DNA of 64,000 bases from positions 86,497 through 150,496 of the forward strand of contig QHUL01000053.1 of NCBI GenBank assembly GCA_003222115.1, written 5' to 3'. The position numbers and the translations under genes are program-made. Shown here one piece after another: positions 17,225 to 26,348 of this stretch (position 1 is the first letter of the stretch; every line of letters begins with the position of its first letter). The notes below the pieces were generated by a model, which was not told the DNA's origin, searched no databases, and was given only the letters and a program-made list of their open reading frames with translations. The stretch comes from Gemmatimonadota bacterium. GTDB lineage: Bacteria; Gemmatimonadota; Gemmatimonadetes; Gemmatimonadales; GWC2-71-9.

Positions 17225-17709
17225 GCCTGTGTCTGCTCCTTGACGGTCGGCTGCACCGCCGCCTCGAGCGCGAGCTTCTCCTGCGAATTCAGCAGCCGCC
17301 CCGTGTTGAGCACGATGATGGTGCGCCCATCCTTCACGATGAGGCCGGTGATGTACTCGGCGGCGAGGCCCTTCACGATGGTGGGCGGCGCCGTGACCTC
17401 GGTGGCCAACAGCTGCAGCACCTCGGTCACCGCGTCGACGACGATGCCAAGCTTCGCCCCGTCCCACTGGAGGACGACGATGCGGGTCTCCTCGCGCAGC
17501 GGGGCCGGCACGCCCAGCCGTTTGCGCAGATCGATGAGCGGGACCGCGGTCCCCTGATACTGCAGGACCCCCTCCAGGAAGTCGGGCGCCTTGGGCAGGG
17601 GCGCCGGCGTGTCGTAGCGCAGGATCCGCTCCACCTGGAAGATGTTGAAGGCGAAGTCCTGCCCGGCGATCCGGAAGGTCACGAGTTGGACCTCGTCGCC
17701 GGTGCTCAT
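17221..17709 (-). CDS. cheW: Chemotaxis coupling protein CheW
   Basis: 162 residues with the CheW SH3-like fold across the protein: QLVTFRIAGQDFAFNIFQVE, FLEGVLQYQGTAVPLIDLRK and the LGIVVDAVTEVLQL strand. The core motif F-N-I-x-x-V-x-x-I and the NxRG-like loop (here QYQGTAVPLID) are as in coupling proteins, with NxRG altered to YQG. CheW normally links receptors to CheA; no receptor gene is in the locus. The stop overlaps the TPR gene and the ATG overlaps a second cheW-like gene. Confidence 0.93.
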   Translation of the reverse strand: MSTGDEVQLVTFRIAGQDFAFNIFQVERILRYDTPAPLPKAPDFLEGVLQYQGTAVPLIDLRKRLGVPAPLREETRIVVLQWDGAKLGIVVDAVTEVLQLLATEVTAPPTIVKGLAAEYITGLIVKDGRTIIVLNTGRLLNSQEKLALEAAVQPTVKEQTQA

Positions 17710-18113
17710 CCGATGCGGTCTCCCAGGGCGTCGAGGTCGAGGATCGGGACGAGCGTCCCCATGCGCCGTGCGACGCCCGCGGCCCAGGGGAGCGACTCTC
17801 CGCCGGGGACGGGGAGCATGGCCTCGCGCACCACGTCGTCGGCGTCGTCGACCTCGAAGGCCACCGACCGCTCGCCCAGCGCGACGAGCACGGCCGTGTG
17901 GCCGCGCTCGGCGGGAGGGGGACGCTCGCCCAGGAGCGCTCCGAGGTGGACCAGCGGGACGAGGCGGCCGCGCAGCGGGGTGAGACCGCGCATCGCCTGC
18001 AGGGCGCGCGGCACCTCCAGCACCTCGCCCAGGTCGCCGACCTCGAGCACGCGTCCCAGCGGCAGGCCGTACGGCTTACCCTCGGCGCGGACCAGGAGAT
18101 AGCCCGGGCTCAT
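17706..18113 (-). CDS. Short CheW-like protein
   Basis: 135 residues from the ATG at 18113 ([20 protein letters not shown]), overlapping the cheB stop as ATGA. The CheW-like domain is recognisable ([45 protein letters not shown]). It is shorter and more divergent than the downstream cheW. Longer in-frame readings upstream run into cheB and are rejected. A second coupling protein may give a separate interaction surface. Confidence 0.88.
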   Translation of the reverse strand: MSPGYLLVRAEGKPYGLPLGRVLEVGDLGEVLEVPRALQAMRGLTPLRGRLVPLVHLGALLGERPPPAERGHTAVLVALGERSVAFEVDDADDVVREAMLPVPGGESLPWAAGVARRMGTLVPILDLDALGDRIG

Positions 18114-19198
18114 CGCGTTGCGCGGCTGGTCACGCGCCTCCGCACCAATTCGATCATGACCCGCTCGGCAATCTGTCCCAGCGGCAGAACCGCGTCTACG
18201 CCGCCGGCCTGCACCGCGGCGGCGGGCATCCCGGGAATCACGGACGACTCGCGGTCCTGGGCGATGCCGCCACCGCCGGCGTCGCGGATCGCCCGCAGCC
18301 CCTCGGCGCCGTCGCGCCCCATTCCGGTCAGCACGACGCCGACGCCCTGCGCCCCGAACACGGCCGCCACCGAGCGGAACAGCGGGTCCGCGGCCGGGCG
18401 CACGCCCCACACCGGCGCGCTCTGGTCGAGGGCGATCATCGGTCCGTCGGGAGCGGGCACCACTCGCATATGATAATCGCCCGGCGCCACGTACGCCGTG
18501 TCCGCGACCAGCGGCGCGCCGTCGTCCGCTTCCACGACGCGCAGCGCGCTCATCGAGTCCAGCCGCTCGGCGAGGCTGCGAGTGAACTTGGGCGGCATGT
18601 GCTGCACCACGAGCACGGCCGCGCCACACCCCGGGGAGAGCCGCGGCACCACGTCCGCGAGCGCGCGCGGGCCACCGGTGGACGCGGCGAGCGCGACGAC
18701 GCAGCGCGCCCGCGCGCGCAGCGCGGTGTCCCCGCGGCGCGGCGCCACCGGCGGCCGGGCGAGCATCGGGACGCGCGACACGTCGGCGGCGAGGGCGCGC
18801 TCCACGGCGGCGACGAGCTGCGGGCCCATGCGCAGCATCGCCGCCCGGTCCGCCTCCTGCGGCTTGGCCACGATCTCCACGGCGCCGAGCTCCAGCGCCC
18901 GGATCGCGGCGCCGGTCCCCGGGCCGGCGTGGGCGCTCACGACCACGATGGGCCGCGGCGCTTCCGACATGATGTAGCCGATCGCGCCGAGGCCGTCGAG
19001 CTCGGGCATCTCGAGGTCCATCGTCACCACGTCGGGCTCGAACTGGTGCACCTTGCGCACGGCGTCGAACCCGTCCCGTGCCGTCGCGATCACGTCGAAC
19101 CCGCGCAGCACGTCGCTCAGCACGCGCCGCATCAGGGCGCTGTCGTCCACCACGAGGACGCGCGGGGTGGAGCCGCGGCGCTCAGATGACGACGGCAT
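18110..19198 (-). CDS. cheB: Protein-glutamate methylesterase/glutaminase CheB
   Basis: 362 residues with an N-terminal receiver domain ([14 protein letters not shown]; phospho-acceptor Asp61 in [12 protein letters not shown]) and a C-terminal CheB esterase. The catalytic Ser173 lies in ASTGGP, His200 in QHMP and Asp296 in MGRDGA. It removes methyl groups from receptors and deamidates them, opposing CheR. The genes for CheD and CheR lie directly upstream, so the whole adaptation set is present although no receptor is encoded nearby. The start overlaps the cheD end by 17 bases. Confidence 0.96.
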   Translation of the reverse strand: MPSSSERRGSTPRVLVVDDSALMRRVLSDVLRGFDVIATARDGFDAVRKVHQFEPDVVTMDLEMPELDGLGAIGYIMSEAPRPIVVVSAHAGPGTGAAIRALELGAVEIVAKPQEADRAAMLRMGPQLVAAVERALAADVSRVPMLARPPVAPRRGDTALRARARCVVALAASTGGPRALADVVPRLSPGCGAAVLVVQHMPPKFTRSLAERLDSMSALRVVEADDGAPLVADTAYVAPGDYHMRVVPAPDGPMIALDQSAPVWGVRPAADPLFRSVAAVFGAQGVGVVLTGMGRDGAEGLRAIRDAGGGGIAQDRESSVIPGMPAAAVQAGGVDAVLPLGQIAERVMIELVRRRVTSRATR

Positions 19199-19676
19199 CG
19201 CTCCCCACGGTCCGGATCTCGACGTGGCCGTCGACCACGTGGAAGCGGACGGAGCGGCCCGCGCCGCCGCCCACGGCCTGGCGCGCCAGCGGGATGGAGG
19301 CGGCGCGCAGGGCGTCGCGCGCGGCGACGACGTTGCGCTCGCCCATTTGCACGCTGCCCGGCGTCATCAGCTGGGCGAACATGCTCGCCCCGCCCGCGAG
19401 CTTCGCGACGAGGCGCCGGGGGTCGGCCCCGAGCGCCCGCAGCCGCTCGACGAGGAACGGCACCGCCGTGTCGGGAAACTTCGCGGGATTGGTGGCGTCG
19501 TGCGCGAGGCTGCGCGACGGCAACAGGATGTGGGCCATCCCCCCGGCGCCGGCGGCCGCGTCGTGCAGCATGATGGCGACGCAGGACCCGAGCCCGAGCG
19601 TGACGATGACCGCATCGCCGCGCTCCGCGGCCCACTCCGCCACCTTTACGATGGTCTCCTTCGGGGCGGGACTCAT
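19182..19676 (-). CDS. cheD: Chemoreceptor glutamine deamidase CheD
   Basis: 164 residues from the ATG at 19676 overlapping the cheR stop. The catalytic set is visible: Thr26 and Cys32 in [11 protein letters not shown] and His49 in GGMAHILLP. CheD deamidates receptor glutamines and in many bacteria is held and stimulated by CheC, which is encoded at 30195 in the same locus. The conserved motif MGERNV, usually a glycine-rich G-x-N loop, is present near residue 130. Confidence 0.93.
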   Translation of the reverse strand: MSPAPKETIVKVAEWAAERGDAVIVTLGLGSCVAIMLHDAAAGAGGMAHILLPSRSLAHDATNPAKFPDTAVPFLVERLRALGADPRRLVAKLAGGASMFAQLMTPGSVQMGERNVVAARDALRAASIPLARQAVGGGAGRSVRFHVVDGHVEIRTVGSDAVVI

Positions 19677-20491
19677 GCCGGCCGGCGGTAGATCCGCTCC
19701 CGCGGCTCCTCGAGCACGAGGCGCTCCCGCGCCGCCCCGAACAGCGTCTCGACCTTGCCGAGCAGCAGGACGCCTCCCGGCGCGAGGGCCTCGGCGAACG
19801 CCAGGAAGAGCCGCTCCTGCGTCGGTCGATCGAAGTAGATCACCACGTTGCGGCACACGATCAGGTCGTACGGGGGCGCGGGCGGCGGCTCGCACGTGAG
19901 GTCGTGTTTCAGCACGCGCACGAGGCGCTGCAGCGCCGGGCCCGGGCGGCGCGGCGCGTCGGCGGTGAAGTAGCGTCGCACGAGCTCCGCCGGCGTTTCG
20001 CTGAAGGCGCTCTCGGGGAAGGCCGCGGCGCGCGTGCGCTCGAGGCTGGTGCGGTCCACGTCGGTCGCATCCACGCGCGCCCGGCCGAGCCGGCCCTCCT
20101 GGTCGAGTCGCCGCCCCGTCTCGGCCAGCGCGACCGCGATCGTATAGGGCTCCTCGCCCGACGCGCACCCCGCCGACCAGACCCGCACCTCGCCGCGGCG
20201 CCGCTCCCACAGCTCGACGAGGTAGGGCGCGAGCGCGCGCCACGTCTCGGCGTTGCGGAAGAACTTCGTCACGTTGATCGTGAGAGCGTCGAGCAGCAGG
20301 TCGTATTCGCCCGCGTCGCCGTCGAGCAGCCGCGCGTAGTCCTCGAAGGTGTGGACGCCGCGCGCCCGCATGCGCACCGCGATGCGGCGCCGCAGGCACT
20401 TCTCCTTGTAGGCCTCGCAGACGACGCCCCGCGCGTCGGAGATCTTCCGGGTGAGCGCCCGAAAGGCCCGCGCGTCCTGCTCCGGCGTCAC
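19673..20491 (-). CDS. cheR: Chemotaxis protein methyltransferase CheR
   Basis: 272 residues from the GTG at 20491. It has an N-terminal helical CheR domain (RRRIAVRMRARGVHTFEDY, then LTINVTKFFRNAETW) and a SAM-binding domain with GCASGEEPYT and YDLIVCRNVVIYFD. It methylates receptor glutamates. No C-terminal TPR extension is present, unlike some CheR proteins. The GTG overlaps the stop of the DUF4388/TPR gene. Receptors must be encoded elsewhere, or the targets are non-standard. Confidence 0.95.
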   Translation of the reverse strand: MTPEQDARAFRALTRKISDARGVVCEAYKEKCLRRRIAVRMRARGVHTFEDYARLLDGDAGEYDLLLDALTINVTKFFRNAETWRALAPYLVELWERRRGEVRVWSAGCASGEEPYTIAVALAETGRRLDQEGRLGRARVDATDVDRTSLERTRAAAFPESAFSETPAELVRRYFTADAPRRPGPALQRLVRVLKHDLTCEPPPAPPYDLIVCRNVVIYFDRPTQERLFLAFAEALAPGGVLLLGKVETLFGAARERLVLEEPRERIYRRPA

Positions 20492-22104
20492 GACAGCGCG
20501 CTCAGCGTGTCCAGATTGGCCTTGACGAGCTCGTGCTTGGGGTTGAGCTCCAGCGCCTTGCGCCACAGCTGGGCCGCCAGCTCCCGGTCGTTCCGCTTGT
20601 AGGCGATGTTGCCGAGCTTGAAGTACACGTCGTCCCCGAGGTCGGGGGCGAGCTCCACGGCGCGGCTGTAGGCGTCCCACGCCTCGTCGTAGCGCGACCC
20701 GCGGTAGGCGAGGTCGGCCAGGTTCTTGGACAGCTGCGGCAGCGACGGCTCGTTCTTGCGGGCGGTGCGCACCAGCTCCTCCGCGGCCTCGAGGTCGCCG
20801 GCCAGCTCCTTCAGCACGGCCAGGTTGTTGAGCAGCACGGCGTGCGTCGGGTAGGCGGCGGCTGCCTCCCCGGCCAGCTGCTCGGCGAGCTCGAAGTCCC
20901 CCGCCCCCGCGGCCGCCAGGGCGCGCGCCCAGTACCACGCGGCGGGCGGCGTCTCGCCCGCGAGCTCCTTCGCGCGGTCGAGCCGGCCGGCGGCGCTCGC
21001 GTAGTCGCCCTGCTTCAGGGCGACGATGCCCCACCCCAGGTACACGCGGACGTCCGTGCGGGCACGCGCCGCCGCCTCCGCGTAGGCAGCCTCCGCCTCC
21101 TTCAGCCGGCCGAGCTGCTCGTAGGCGTAGGCGAGGTTGTGGAACACCGCGGGCCGACCACCCCCCTTCTCGGCCGCGAGCCGCAGGGCCTCCATCGCTT
21201 CACGCCAGCGCGCCTGCTTCAGGGCGACGAGCCCGATGAAGAAGTGGGCGTTCGCCTCGCCGGGCCGCAGCTCCGCCACCCGCCGGAACTCGCGTGCCGC
21301 CTCGTCCAGCATCCCGGTCTTGTAGAAGGCGATGCCCAGGTTGCGGTGCTCCTCGACGCGGGCGTCGGTGATGTGCCGGTCCACCGCCGACGCGGTGCGG
21401 CCCGCACGATGCACGAATCCGGCGGTGATCAGGCCGTAGAGGGCCTTGCCGATCTCGAATTCCCCGAGCCCGGAGTCCTCGATCACCTGGTTCATGTCGC
21501 GCGCGCCGTCGAGCAACGGCAGCACGCGCTGCTGCGTTTCGGTGAGCGCGGCCTCGCTGATCGCGAGCCGGTCCTTGTCGACGGTGAAGATCAGGTCGAA
21601 CGAGGGGATCTTCTTCTCGATCAGGCTCCACTCGTCCACCCGGCGCGCGCCTTCGAGCAGCAGCGACTCCGGGTTGATGTTGACCAGGAAGTCCTGGCGC
21701 TCCGGCCGCACCTCGCTCTCGAAGTTGAAGGTCCCCTGGGTCCAGGTGAAGAGATAGTAGACCGATTCTTCGATCTGGACCCGCATGTAGCGCTCCAGGT
21801 CCTCCTGGCTGATCACTCCCATCCCGACCAGGATTTCGCCCAGCTTCTTGTCGCGCTCCTTCGATTGCCGGTGGATGGCGGCGTCGAGCTGGTCCGACCT
21901 GATCTTCTGGTGCTTCACCAGAATGTCGCCGAGCCGGTCGCGCCGGTTGACGATCGAGGCGTAGCAGATGCGCCCCTTGTCGAAGTAGATGTAGCCGAAG
22001 TTGGAACGATCCGCGATCGAGAGACACCCGGTCTTCTGCCCCAGCGCCAACAGCTGCAGCACGTCGGGGAGCGAAGCCTCCTTGAGCGAGCCTTTGATCG
22101 CCAT
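20488..22104 (-). CDS. DUF4388 (PATAN) domain protein with C-terminal TPR array
   Basis: 538 residues. The first ~100 (MAIKGSLKEASLPDVLQLLA, GYIYFDKGRICYASIVN) form a DUF4388/PATAN domain, a module common with response regulators and gliding/chemosensory loci. Residues ~100-240 contain a segment with LGEILVGMGVISQEDLE, similar to MshEN-like N-terminal domains. From ~265 to the end are seven or more TPR units. No enzymatic motif is seen. It shares its first half with the protein at 26341, so the two are paralogues. Located between the double AAA+ gene and cheR, suggesting a scaffold for the chemosensory or Mgl apparatus. Confidence 0.85.
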   Translation of the reverse strand: MAIKGSLKEASLPDVLQLLALGQKTGCLSIADRSNFGYIYFDKGRICYASIVNRRDRLGDILVKHQKIRSDQLDAAIHRQSKERDKKLGEILVGMGVISQEDLERYMRVQIEESVYYLFTWTQGTFNFESEVRPERQDFLVNINPESLLLEGARRVDEWSLIEKKIPSFDLIFTVDKDRLAISEAALTETQQRVLPLLDGARDMNQVIEDSGLGEFEIGKALYGLITAGFVHRAGRTASAVDRHITDARVEEHRNLGIAFYKTGMLDEAAREFRRVAELRPGEANAHFFIGLVALKQARWREAMEALRLAAEKGGGRPAVFHNLAYAYEQLGRLKEAEAAYAEAAARARTDVRVYLGWGIVALKQGDYASAAGRLDRAKELAGETPPAAWYWARALAAAGAGDFELAEQLAGEAAAAYPTHAVLLNNLAVLKELAGDLEAAEELVRTARKNEPSLPQLSKNLADLAYRGSRYDEAWDAYSRAVELAPDLGDDVYFKLGNIAYKRNDRELAAQLWRKALELNPKHELVKANLDTLSALS

Positions 22105-22105
22105 G

Positions 22106-24058
22106 CTAGCGGTATTCCTCGATCAGGCGGTCGGCGACGTCCGGCCAATCCCACACCATCTTCTCGCGGCTCTTCACCCCGCCCATGCTCGAGACCACGA
22201 TCCCGCTGGTGCGCAGCCCGCCGGAGCGCCGCGCCTCGCGCGGCTGTCCCTCCAGCACGTCGCGCGCCAGCCCGGCGGTGAGCGGCACGTCTTGCGCCGC
22301 GGCGCTGCTCACCACGCGTTGCAGCACGGGAATGAGGCTGCGCACGGAGTCGACCGGGCGATCCGCCAGATAATCGAGCAGGGCCGCGTCAGGCGGGGTG
22401 CCCGGCTGGGCCAGCGCCTGCTCCAAGAAGTGTCGCTTCAGTTCGCGGTCCGGCTCGGAGATCTCGGCCACGAGCCCGCCGCCCAGACGGGTGACGATGC
22501 GCTCCTCCAGTCCCTCGAGGGCGCCGGGTGGCGCGGGCGCCGTGAAGACGAGCTGGCGCTCCTTGTCGAGGAGCAGGTTGAAGAGGTTGAACAACTCTTC
22601 CTGGGTGCGATCCTTCCCCGCGAGCAGGTGAACGTCGTCGAGCAGCAGTGCCGTCGCGCGCCGGTAGCGCGCGCGCCACCAGTCCACCCGGTCGCCGTCG
22701 ATCGCGGCGATCAGCTCGTCGATGAACGCCTGAGTCGAGAGGCATGCCACCACCGCTCCCCTGGCGCGGGCGAGCTCCAGGCCGATCGCGTTCAGCAGAT
22801 GGGTTTTCCCGAGCCCGCTCTTCCCGACCAGGACGAGCGGATTGTACTTCTTCCCGGGCCGCTTGATCACGTCGCGCGCGGCGCTCACCGCCACGTCGTT
22901 CGACGGGCCGACGGCGTAGGTCGCGAGCGCGAACGCCGCCGAGGGACCCGGCGGCGGCGCCGCGCCCGTGCGCACTTCTGCCGCCGCCGCCTCCGCATCG
23001 GCGAGGCGCTCCGGATCGCGGAACTGGCTCTGTCCCGAGGCCTGCGGGTCGAGCTGCGCCACCTCGGTCTCCAGCACCTTCAGACGCTCGACGTCCTTCT
23101 CGTAGGCGTCGATCGCGTCATCCACCGCGGCCGGCGCTTGCTGCTCGAGCAGCGCCTCGAGGCGTCGCGTGCGGTAGCCTTCGCCCTCCCACCGCAGGAT
23201 CGCCTCCGCGACCCGCGCCCGCCACGCCTCGACGGCCTTGCCGAGCCCCACGGTCACGTCGGCGAGGAACTGCCCGAACTCGTCGCCGGCCGGCGCGGCG
23301 CCGCGCGCCGCGGCGGCGCCCGCCGGTACCGCGGCCTCCGCTTTCAAGCCGAGCAGCTGCTTCGCCGTCGCCGCGTTGATCTGCGTCTCGTTGACGGCCT
23401 GGTAGGCGACCAGCCGGTTCAGCGCGCCCATCAGCTCCCGCACGTTGTCGAACGCCGCCCCCGCCACGGTCTCGAGCACGCCCGGCGCGAACCGCGCGGC
23501 GCGCTCCTCCGCCTTCCGCCGCAGGATCGCGACCCGCGTCTCGTAGTCCGGCGGCCCGATATCGACGACCAGCCCGCCCGAGAACCGCGAGATCAGGCGC
23601 TCGTCCAGATCCGCGATCTCGCCCGGTGGCCGGTCGCTCGTCAGCACGATCTGGTGCGCGGCCACCTGCAGCGCCTCGGTGAGCCGCAGCAGCTCGGACT
23701 GCATCTCCTTGCGCTTCGCGAGGAACTGCACGTCGTCCACCAGCAGCACGTCCACTCCCTGGAAGCGACGCCGGAACGCGTCGCCCTGGCCGGCCGCGAT
23801 GGCGGCGTGAAACGCCTCCACGTATTCGTCGAGCGTCAGATACTCGATGTTGAGCCCCGGGGCGAGCTTCTTCGCGGCCTGGCCGATCGCCATGAGGAGA
23901 TGCGTCTTGCCGAGCCCCGAGCCGCTGTAGACGAACAGCGGGTTGTAGGCCGACCCGGGCGTCTCGGCGACGGTGCGCCCGGCGGTGACGGCGAGGCGGT
24001 TCGCCGCCCCCACCACGAAGGTGTCGAACGCGTATTTGGGATTGAGCGCGGTCGTCAC
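22106..24058 (-). CDS. Protein with two DnaA-like AAA+ ATPase domains and no DNA-binding domain
   Basis: 650 residues. The first DnaA-type AAA+ domain spans about 7-240: Walker A GSGLGKTH at 46-53, Walker [10 protein letters not shown] at 105-113, arginine region DERLISRF at 152-159. Residues ~260-350 are a charged helical linker, probably a coiled coil. The second AAA+ domain spans about 378-600: Walker [10 protein letters not shown] at 412-420, Walker [10 protein letters not shown] at 471-479, and EERIVTRL. The C-terminal DnaA helix-turn-helix (domain IV) is missing, so it is not the initiator. Each AAA+ starts with a DnaA-like YNPLF/YNPLV strand. The stop is 2 bases from the DUF4388 gene and the start overlaps mglA. 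An ATP-driven assembly or localisation role is a guess. Confidence 0.85.
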   Translation of the reverse strand: MTTALNPKYAFDTFVVGAANRLAVTAGRTVAETPGSAYNPLFVYSGSGLGKTHLLMAIGQAAKKLAPGLNIEYLTLDEYVEAFHAAIAAGQGDAFRRRFQGVDVLLVDDVQFLAKRKEMQSELLRLTEALQVAAHQIVLTSDRPPGEIADLDERLISRFSGGLVVDIGPPDYETRVAILRRKAEERAARFAPGVLETVAGAAFDNVRELMGALNRLVAYQAVNETQINAATAKQLLGLKAEAAVPAGAAAARGAAPAGDEFGQFLADVTVGLGKAVEAWRARVAEAILRWEGEGYRTRRLEALLEQQAPAAVDDAIDAYEKDVERLKVLETEVAQLDPQASGQSQFRDPERLADAEAAAAEVRTGAAPPPGPSAAFALATYAVGPSNDVAVSAARDVIKRPGKKYNPLVLVGKSGLGKTHLLNAIGLELARARGAVVACLSTQAFIDELIAAIDGDRVDWWRARYRRATALLLDDVHLLAGKDRTQEELFNLFNLLLDKERQLVFTAPAPPGALEGLEERIVTRLGGGLVAEISEPDRELKRHFLEQALAQPGTPPDAALLDYLADRPVDSVRSLIPVLQRVVSSAAAQDVPLTAGLARDVLEGQPREARRSGGLRTSGIVVSSMGGVKSREKMVWDWPDVADRLIEEYR

Positions 24059-24654
24059 GCCGTACTCCCGGCGGCGAGCCGCTTCAGCACCAGCTCGGAG
24101 ATCCCCTTCAGCGTCTCGAATACGCCCGTGCCGTGCAGCGCGTCGGCCGCGAAGCTCGGCACGCCGCGGAAGTTGAGGGCGTCGTCGAGGTCCGCCGGCG
24201 AGAGGATCAGCTCCCGCGGCAAGTCCTGCTTGTTGTACTGCATGGCGAGCGGCACGGCGCGGACGTCCACACCGTGCTCCAGCAGGTTGCTCTGCAGGTT
24301 CTGGAGGCTCTCCACGTTCTCGTCGAGCTGGCGCGCCTGGCTGTCGGCGACGAACACGACCCCGTCGGCGCCCTGCAGCACGAGCCGGCGCGTCGCGTTG
24401 TAATAGACCTGGCCCGGGACCGTGTAGAGCTGGAACCGGGTCGCGAACCCGGAGATCTGGCCCAGGTCGATCGGCAGGAAGTCGAAGAACAGCGTGCGGT
24501 CGGTCTGGGTGGCGAGCGAGACCAGCCGCCCGCGGCGAGCCTCGGGGACCCGCCCGTACACGTAGTGCAGGTTGGTCGTCTTGCCGGAGCGTCCGGGCCC
24601 GTAGTAGACGATCTTGCAGGTGATCTCGCGCGTCGTGAAGTTGACCAGCGACAA
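24055..24654 (-). CDS. mglA: MglA-type small GTPase
   Basis: 199 residues. Walker [11 protein letters not shown] at 19-28, the DFLPIDLG switch region at 58-65, [13 protein letters not shown] from 78 and NKQD at 141-144 are all features of bacterial MglA. MglA-GTP marks the leading pole in gliding bacteria and controls type IV pili and motility complexes. TVPGQ replaces the DxxG of Ras, as is typical for this family. Roadblock proteins encoded immediately upstream are the expected GTPase regulators. The stop overlaps the start of the double AAA+ gene. Confidence 0.93.
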   Translation of the reverse strand: MSLVNFTTREITCKIVYYGPGRSGKTTNLHYVYGRVPEARRGRLVSLATQTDRTLFFDFLPIDLGQISGFATRFQLYTVPGQVYYNATRRLVLQGADGVVFVADSQARQLDENVESLQNLQSNLLEHGVDVRAVPLAMQYNKQDLPRELILSPADLDDALNFRGVPSFAADALHGTGVFETLKGISELVLKRLAAGSTA

Positions 24655-24658
24655 GGGC

Positions 24659-25129
24659 CTACCTCCCGAACAGCGTGTTGAGGCTGTCGCTCAACTCGCG
24701 CTCGAAGTCCGCTGCGAGCACCTGCTTGGGCACGCCTTCCTTCGGACACGCCGCCTGGAGATCCGCGACGAGCTGCTCGAAGAATAACTGCACCAAGCCG
24801 ACCGACGAAACTTCGAGGTCGTAGACGACGAGCACCACGAGCATCCCACGCGCCGTGCCGAAGCCCGCCAGGAAGATGCCGTGCCGCTCGCCCTGGTGAG
24901 TCAGGGCGGCGAACGGCGGCTGCTTCAGCTCCTTCGCCATCGCGGCCGTGGAGGCAATGATGGCGGCTCCGAGCGCCGCGGCCGACATCACCTCCACCGC
25001 CCGGGAGAAGCCGTGTTGGGCCATCACCTGCCCCGCCGACGTCATCACGAGGACCAGGCGCGCCTCCGCCTCCTTCGTGAACTTGACGAGGGGCTGGAGC
25101 GTCCAGGCCTCGACGGCGCGCGTCGTCAT
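24659..25129 (-). CDS. Roadblock/LC7-type protein adjacent to mglA
   Basis: 156 residues with a roadblock/LC7 alpha-beta fold from about 18 to 125 ([37 protein letters not shown]) and a helical tail. In Myxococcus and Thermus, MglB is a roadblock dimer that activates MglA GTP hydrolysis; placement 4 bases upstream of mglA supports that role here. With two more roadblock proteins next to it, which one is the real MglB cannot be decided from sequence. Confidence 0.78.
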   Translation of the reverse strand: MTTRAVEAWTLQPLVKFTKEAEARLVLVMTSAGQVMAQHGFSRAVEVMSAAALGAAIIASTAAMAKELKQPPFAALTHQGERHGIFLAGFGTARGMLVVLVVYDLEVSSVGLVQLFFEQLVADLQAACPKEGVPKQVLAADFERELSDSLNTLFGR

Positions 25130-25479
25130 CGCACGGCCTCCGCGGCGCGCAGCAGCTCCAGGCGCACCAGACCGACGTTGACGTCGGGCTCGGCCACCGC
25201 CACCACGACGATCCCCGAGGCCGCGGGCACGACCAGCAGGGCCCCCTGCTCGCCCTGCAGATGCCAGAACACGCTCGCGCCCACGCCCGCGGCCGCCATC
25301 GCCCGGCGCAGCCGGTTGGCCAGGCTGGCGGCGAGGGCGGCGACGGCCGACCCCTTGATCCCCTCCATCAGATGCTCCGCCACGACGAGCCCGTCGTCGC
25401 TCGAGACGATCATCGCCCCGCGCACCCCGCGCACGCGGGTGACGAGGTCGAGCGAGCGGGCGTAGCCGGTGGCGGTCAC
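25126..25479 (-). CDS. Roadblock/LC7 domain protein
   Basis: 117 residues from the GTG at 25479. A single roadblock/LC7 domain (VRGAMIVSSDDGLVVAEHLM, AASLANRLRRAMAAAG, ALLVVPAASGIVVVAVAEP) covers the protein. The pattern of a short strand, SxDG loop and long helix is close to MglB. It overlaps the previous gene at both ends, showing tight co-translation with mglA. It could be the true MglB or a heterodimer partner of the protein at 24659. Confidence 0.82.
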   Translation of the reverse strand: MTATGYARSLDLVTRVRGVRGAMIVSSDDGLVVAEHLMEGIKGSAVAALAASLANRLRRAMAAAGVGASVFWHLQGEQGALLVVPAASGIVVVAVAEPDVNVGLVRLELLRAAEAVR

Positions 25480-26348
25480 GCCTGCTGCTCCAGCCAGCGC
25501 CGCGCGGCCATGGCGGCCCGCTGCGCGATGATCGCCAGCCGCCCCATCGGGACCGACCGGTCGCGCACCACCAGCAGGAGGGCGTCGGGCCCGGGTTGGG
25601 CGAGGTGGACGTGCCCGAGCTGGCCCTCGGCCGCGAGTCCGGTCCAGGCGCCGAATCCGAGCAGCTTCGCCGTGCGCCCCGCCTCCAGCGAGACGCCGGC
25701 CAGGTAGGCGGCGACCGCCTCGGTCACGTCGGCGCCGTTCCAGTCGCGCAGCGCCCCGCCCAGCACGCGGCCCGCGGCGTCGAGCAGCAGCAGCCCCTCC
25801 TGCGCGCCCTCGAGCCCGGCGAACACGCGACGGTCCTCGAGCGGCCCGGCGGGCGGCGCCATCGGCTCCTCGGGCACGGGGGGGGACGGGGGCGCGTCCG
25901 GCCGCAGGGCCGCGGCGTGCCCGGCCGGCCGGGCCGCCGCGCTGCCCATGGGCTGGCCCCGGACCATCGCGAGCGCCTGCTGGATCGTGAAGTCGTCCGG
26001 CGCCACGCGCTCCGCCTCCTCCAGGTGAGCGACCGCCTGCGCCACGTCGCCGACCTTGAAATAGAGGAAGGCGAGCCCCTTGAGCGCGCCCATGTGGCCG
26101 GGCGCGATGCGCCGGGCCATGTCCCACTCGTCGAAGGCGCGCTCGTAGTCGCGCTTGTCGGCGAGGATGCGCGCGTACAGGTCGTGGGCATCGGCCAGGT
26201 GCGGGTGGCGCTCCAGCCCGTTCAGCGCGACCCGGTGAGCGGCGTCGAGCTGCCCCCGCTGTCGCAGCAGATCGGCGAGCCGCAGGAACACGAGGCTCTG
26301 CGGATCGCGCGCCAGCTCGGCCGAGAGCGTCTTGATCTCGTCAGCCAT
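25476..26348 (-). CDS. TPR protein with C-terminal roadblock-like domain
   Basis: 290 residues from the ATG at 26348. Residues 1-135 hold three to four TPR units (DPQSLVFLRLADLLRQRG, MGALKGLAFLYFKVGDVAQA). A Pro/Ala linker (about 140-170) leads to a roadblock-like domain (LEGAQEGLLLLDAAGRVLGG, PDALLLVVRDRSVPMGRLA). TPR plus roadblock suggests a scaffold that brings a GTPase regulator to the chemosensory complex; this is inference. It overlaps the next DUF4388 gene by 8 bases. Confidence 0.8.
   Translation of the reverse strand: MADEIKTLSAELARDPQSLVFLRLADLLRQRGQLDAAHRVALNGLERHPHLADAHDLYARILADKRDYERAFDEWDMARRIAPGHMGALKGLAFLYFKVGDVAQAVAHLEEAERVAPDDFTIQQALAMVRGQPMGSAAARPAGHAAALRPDAPPSPPVPEEPMAPPAGPLEDRRVFAGLEGAQEGLLLLDAAGRVLGGALRDWNGADVTEAVAAYLAGVSLEAGRTAKLLGFGAWTGLAAEGQLGHVHLAQPGPDALLLVVRDRSVPMGRLAIIAQRAAMAARRWLEQQA

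Noticed and set aside
22106..24058. Chromosomal replication initiator dnaA and an origin
   Set aside because: The protein has two AAA+ modules but lacks DnaA domain IV, and no cluster of DnaA boxes or dnaN is next to it.
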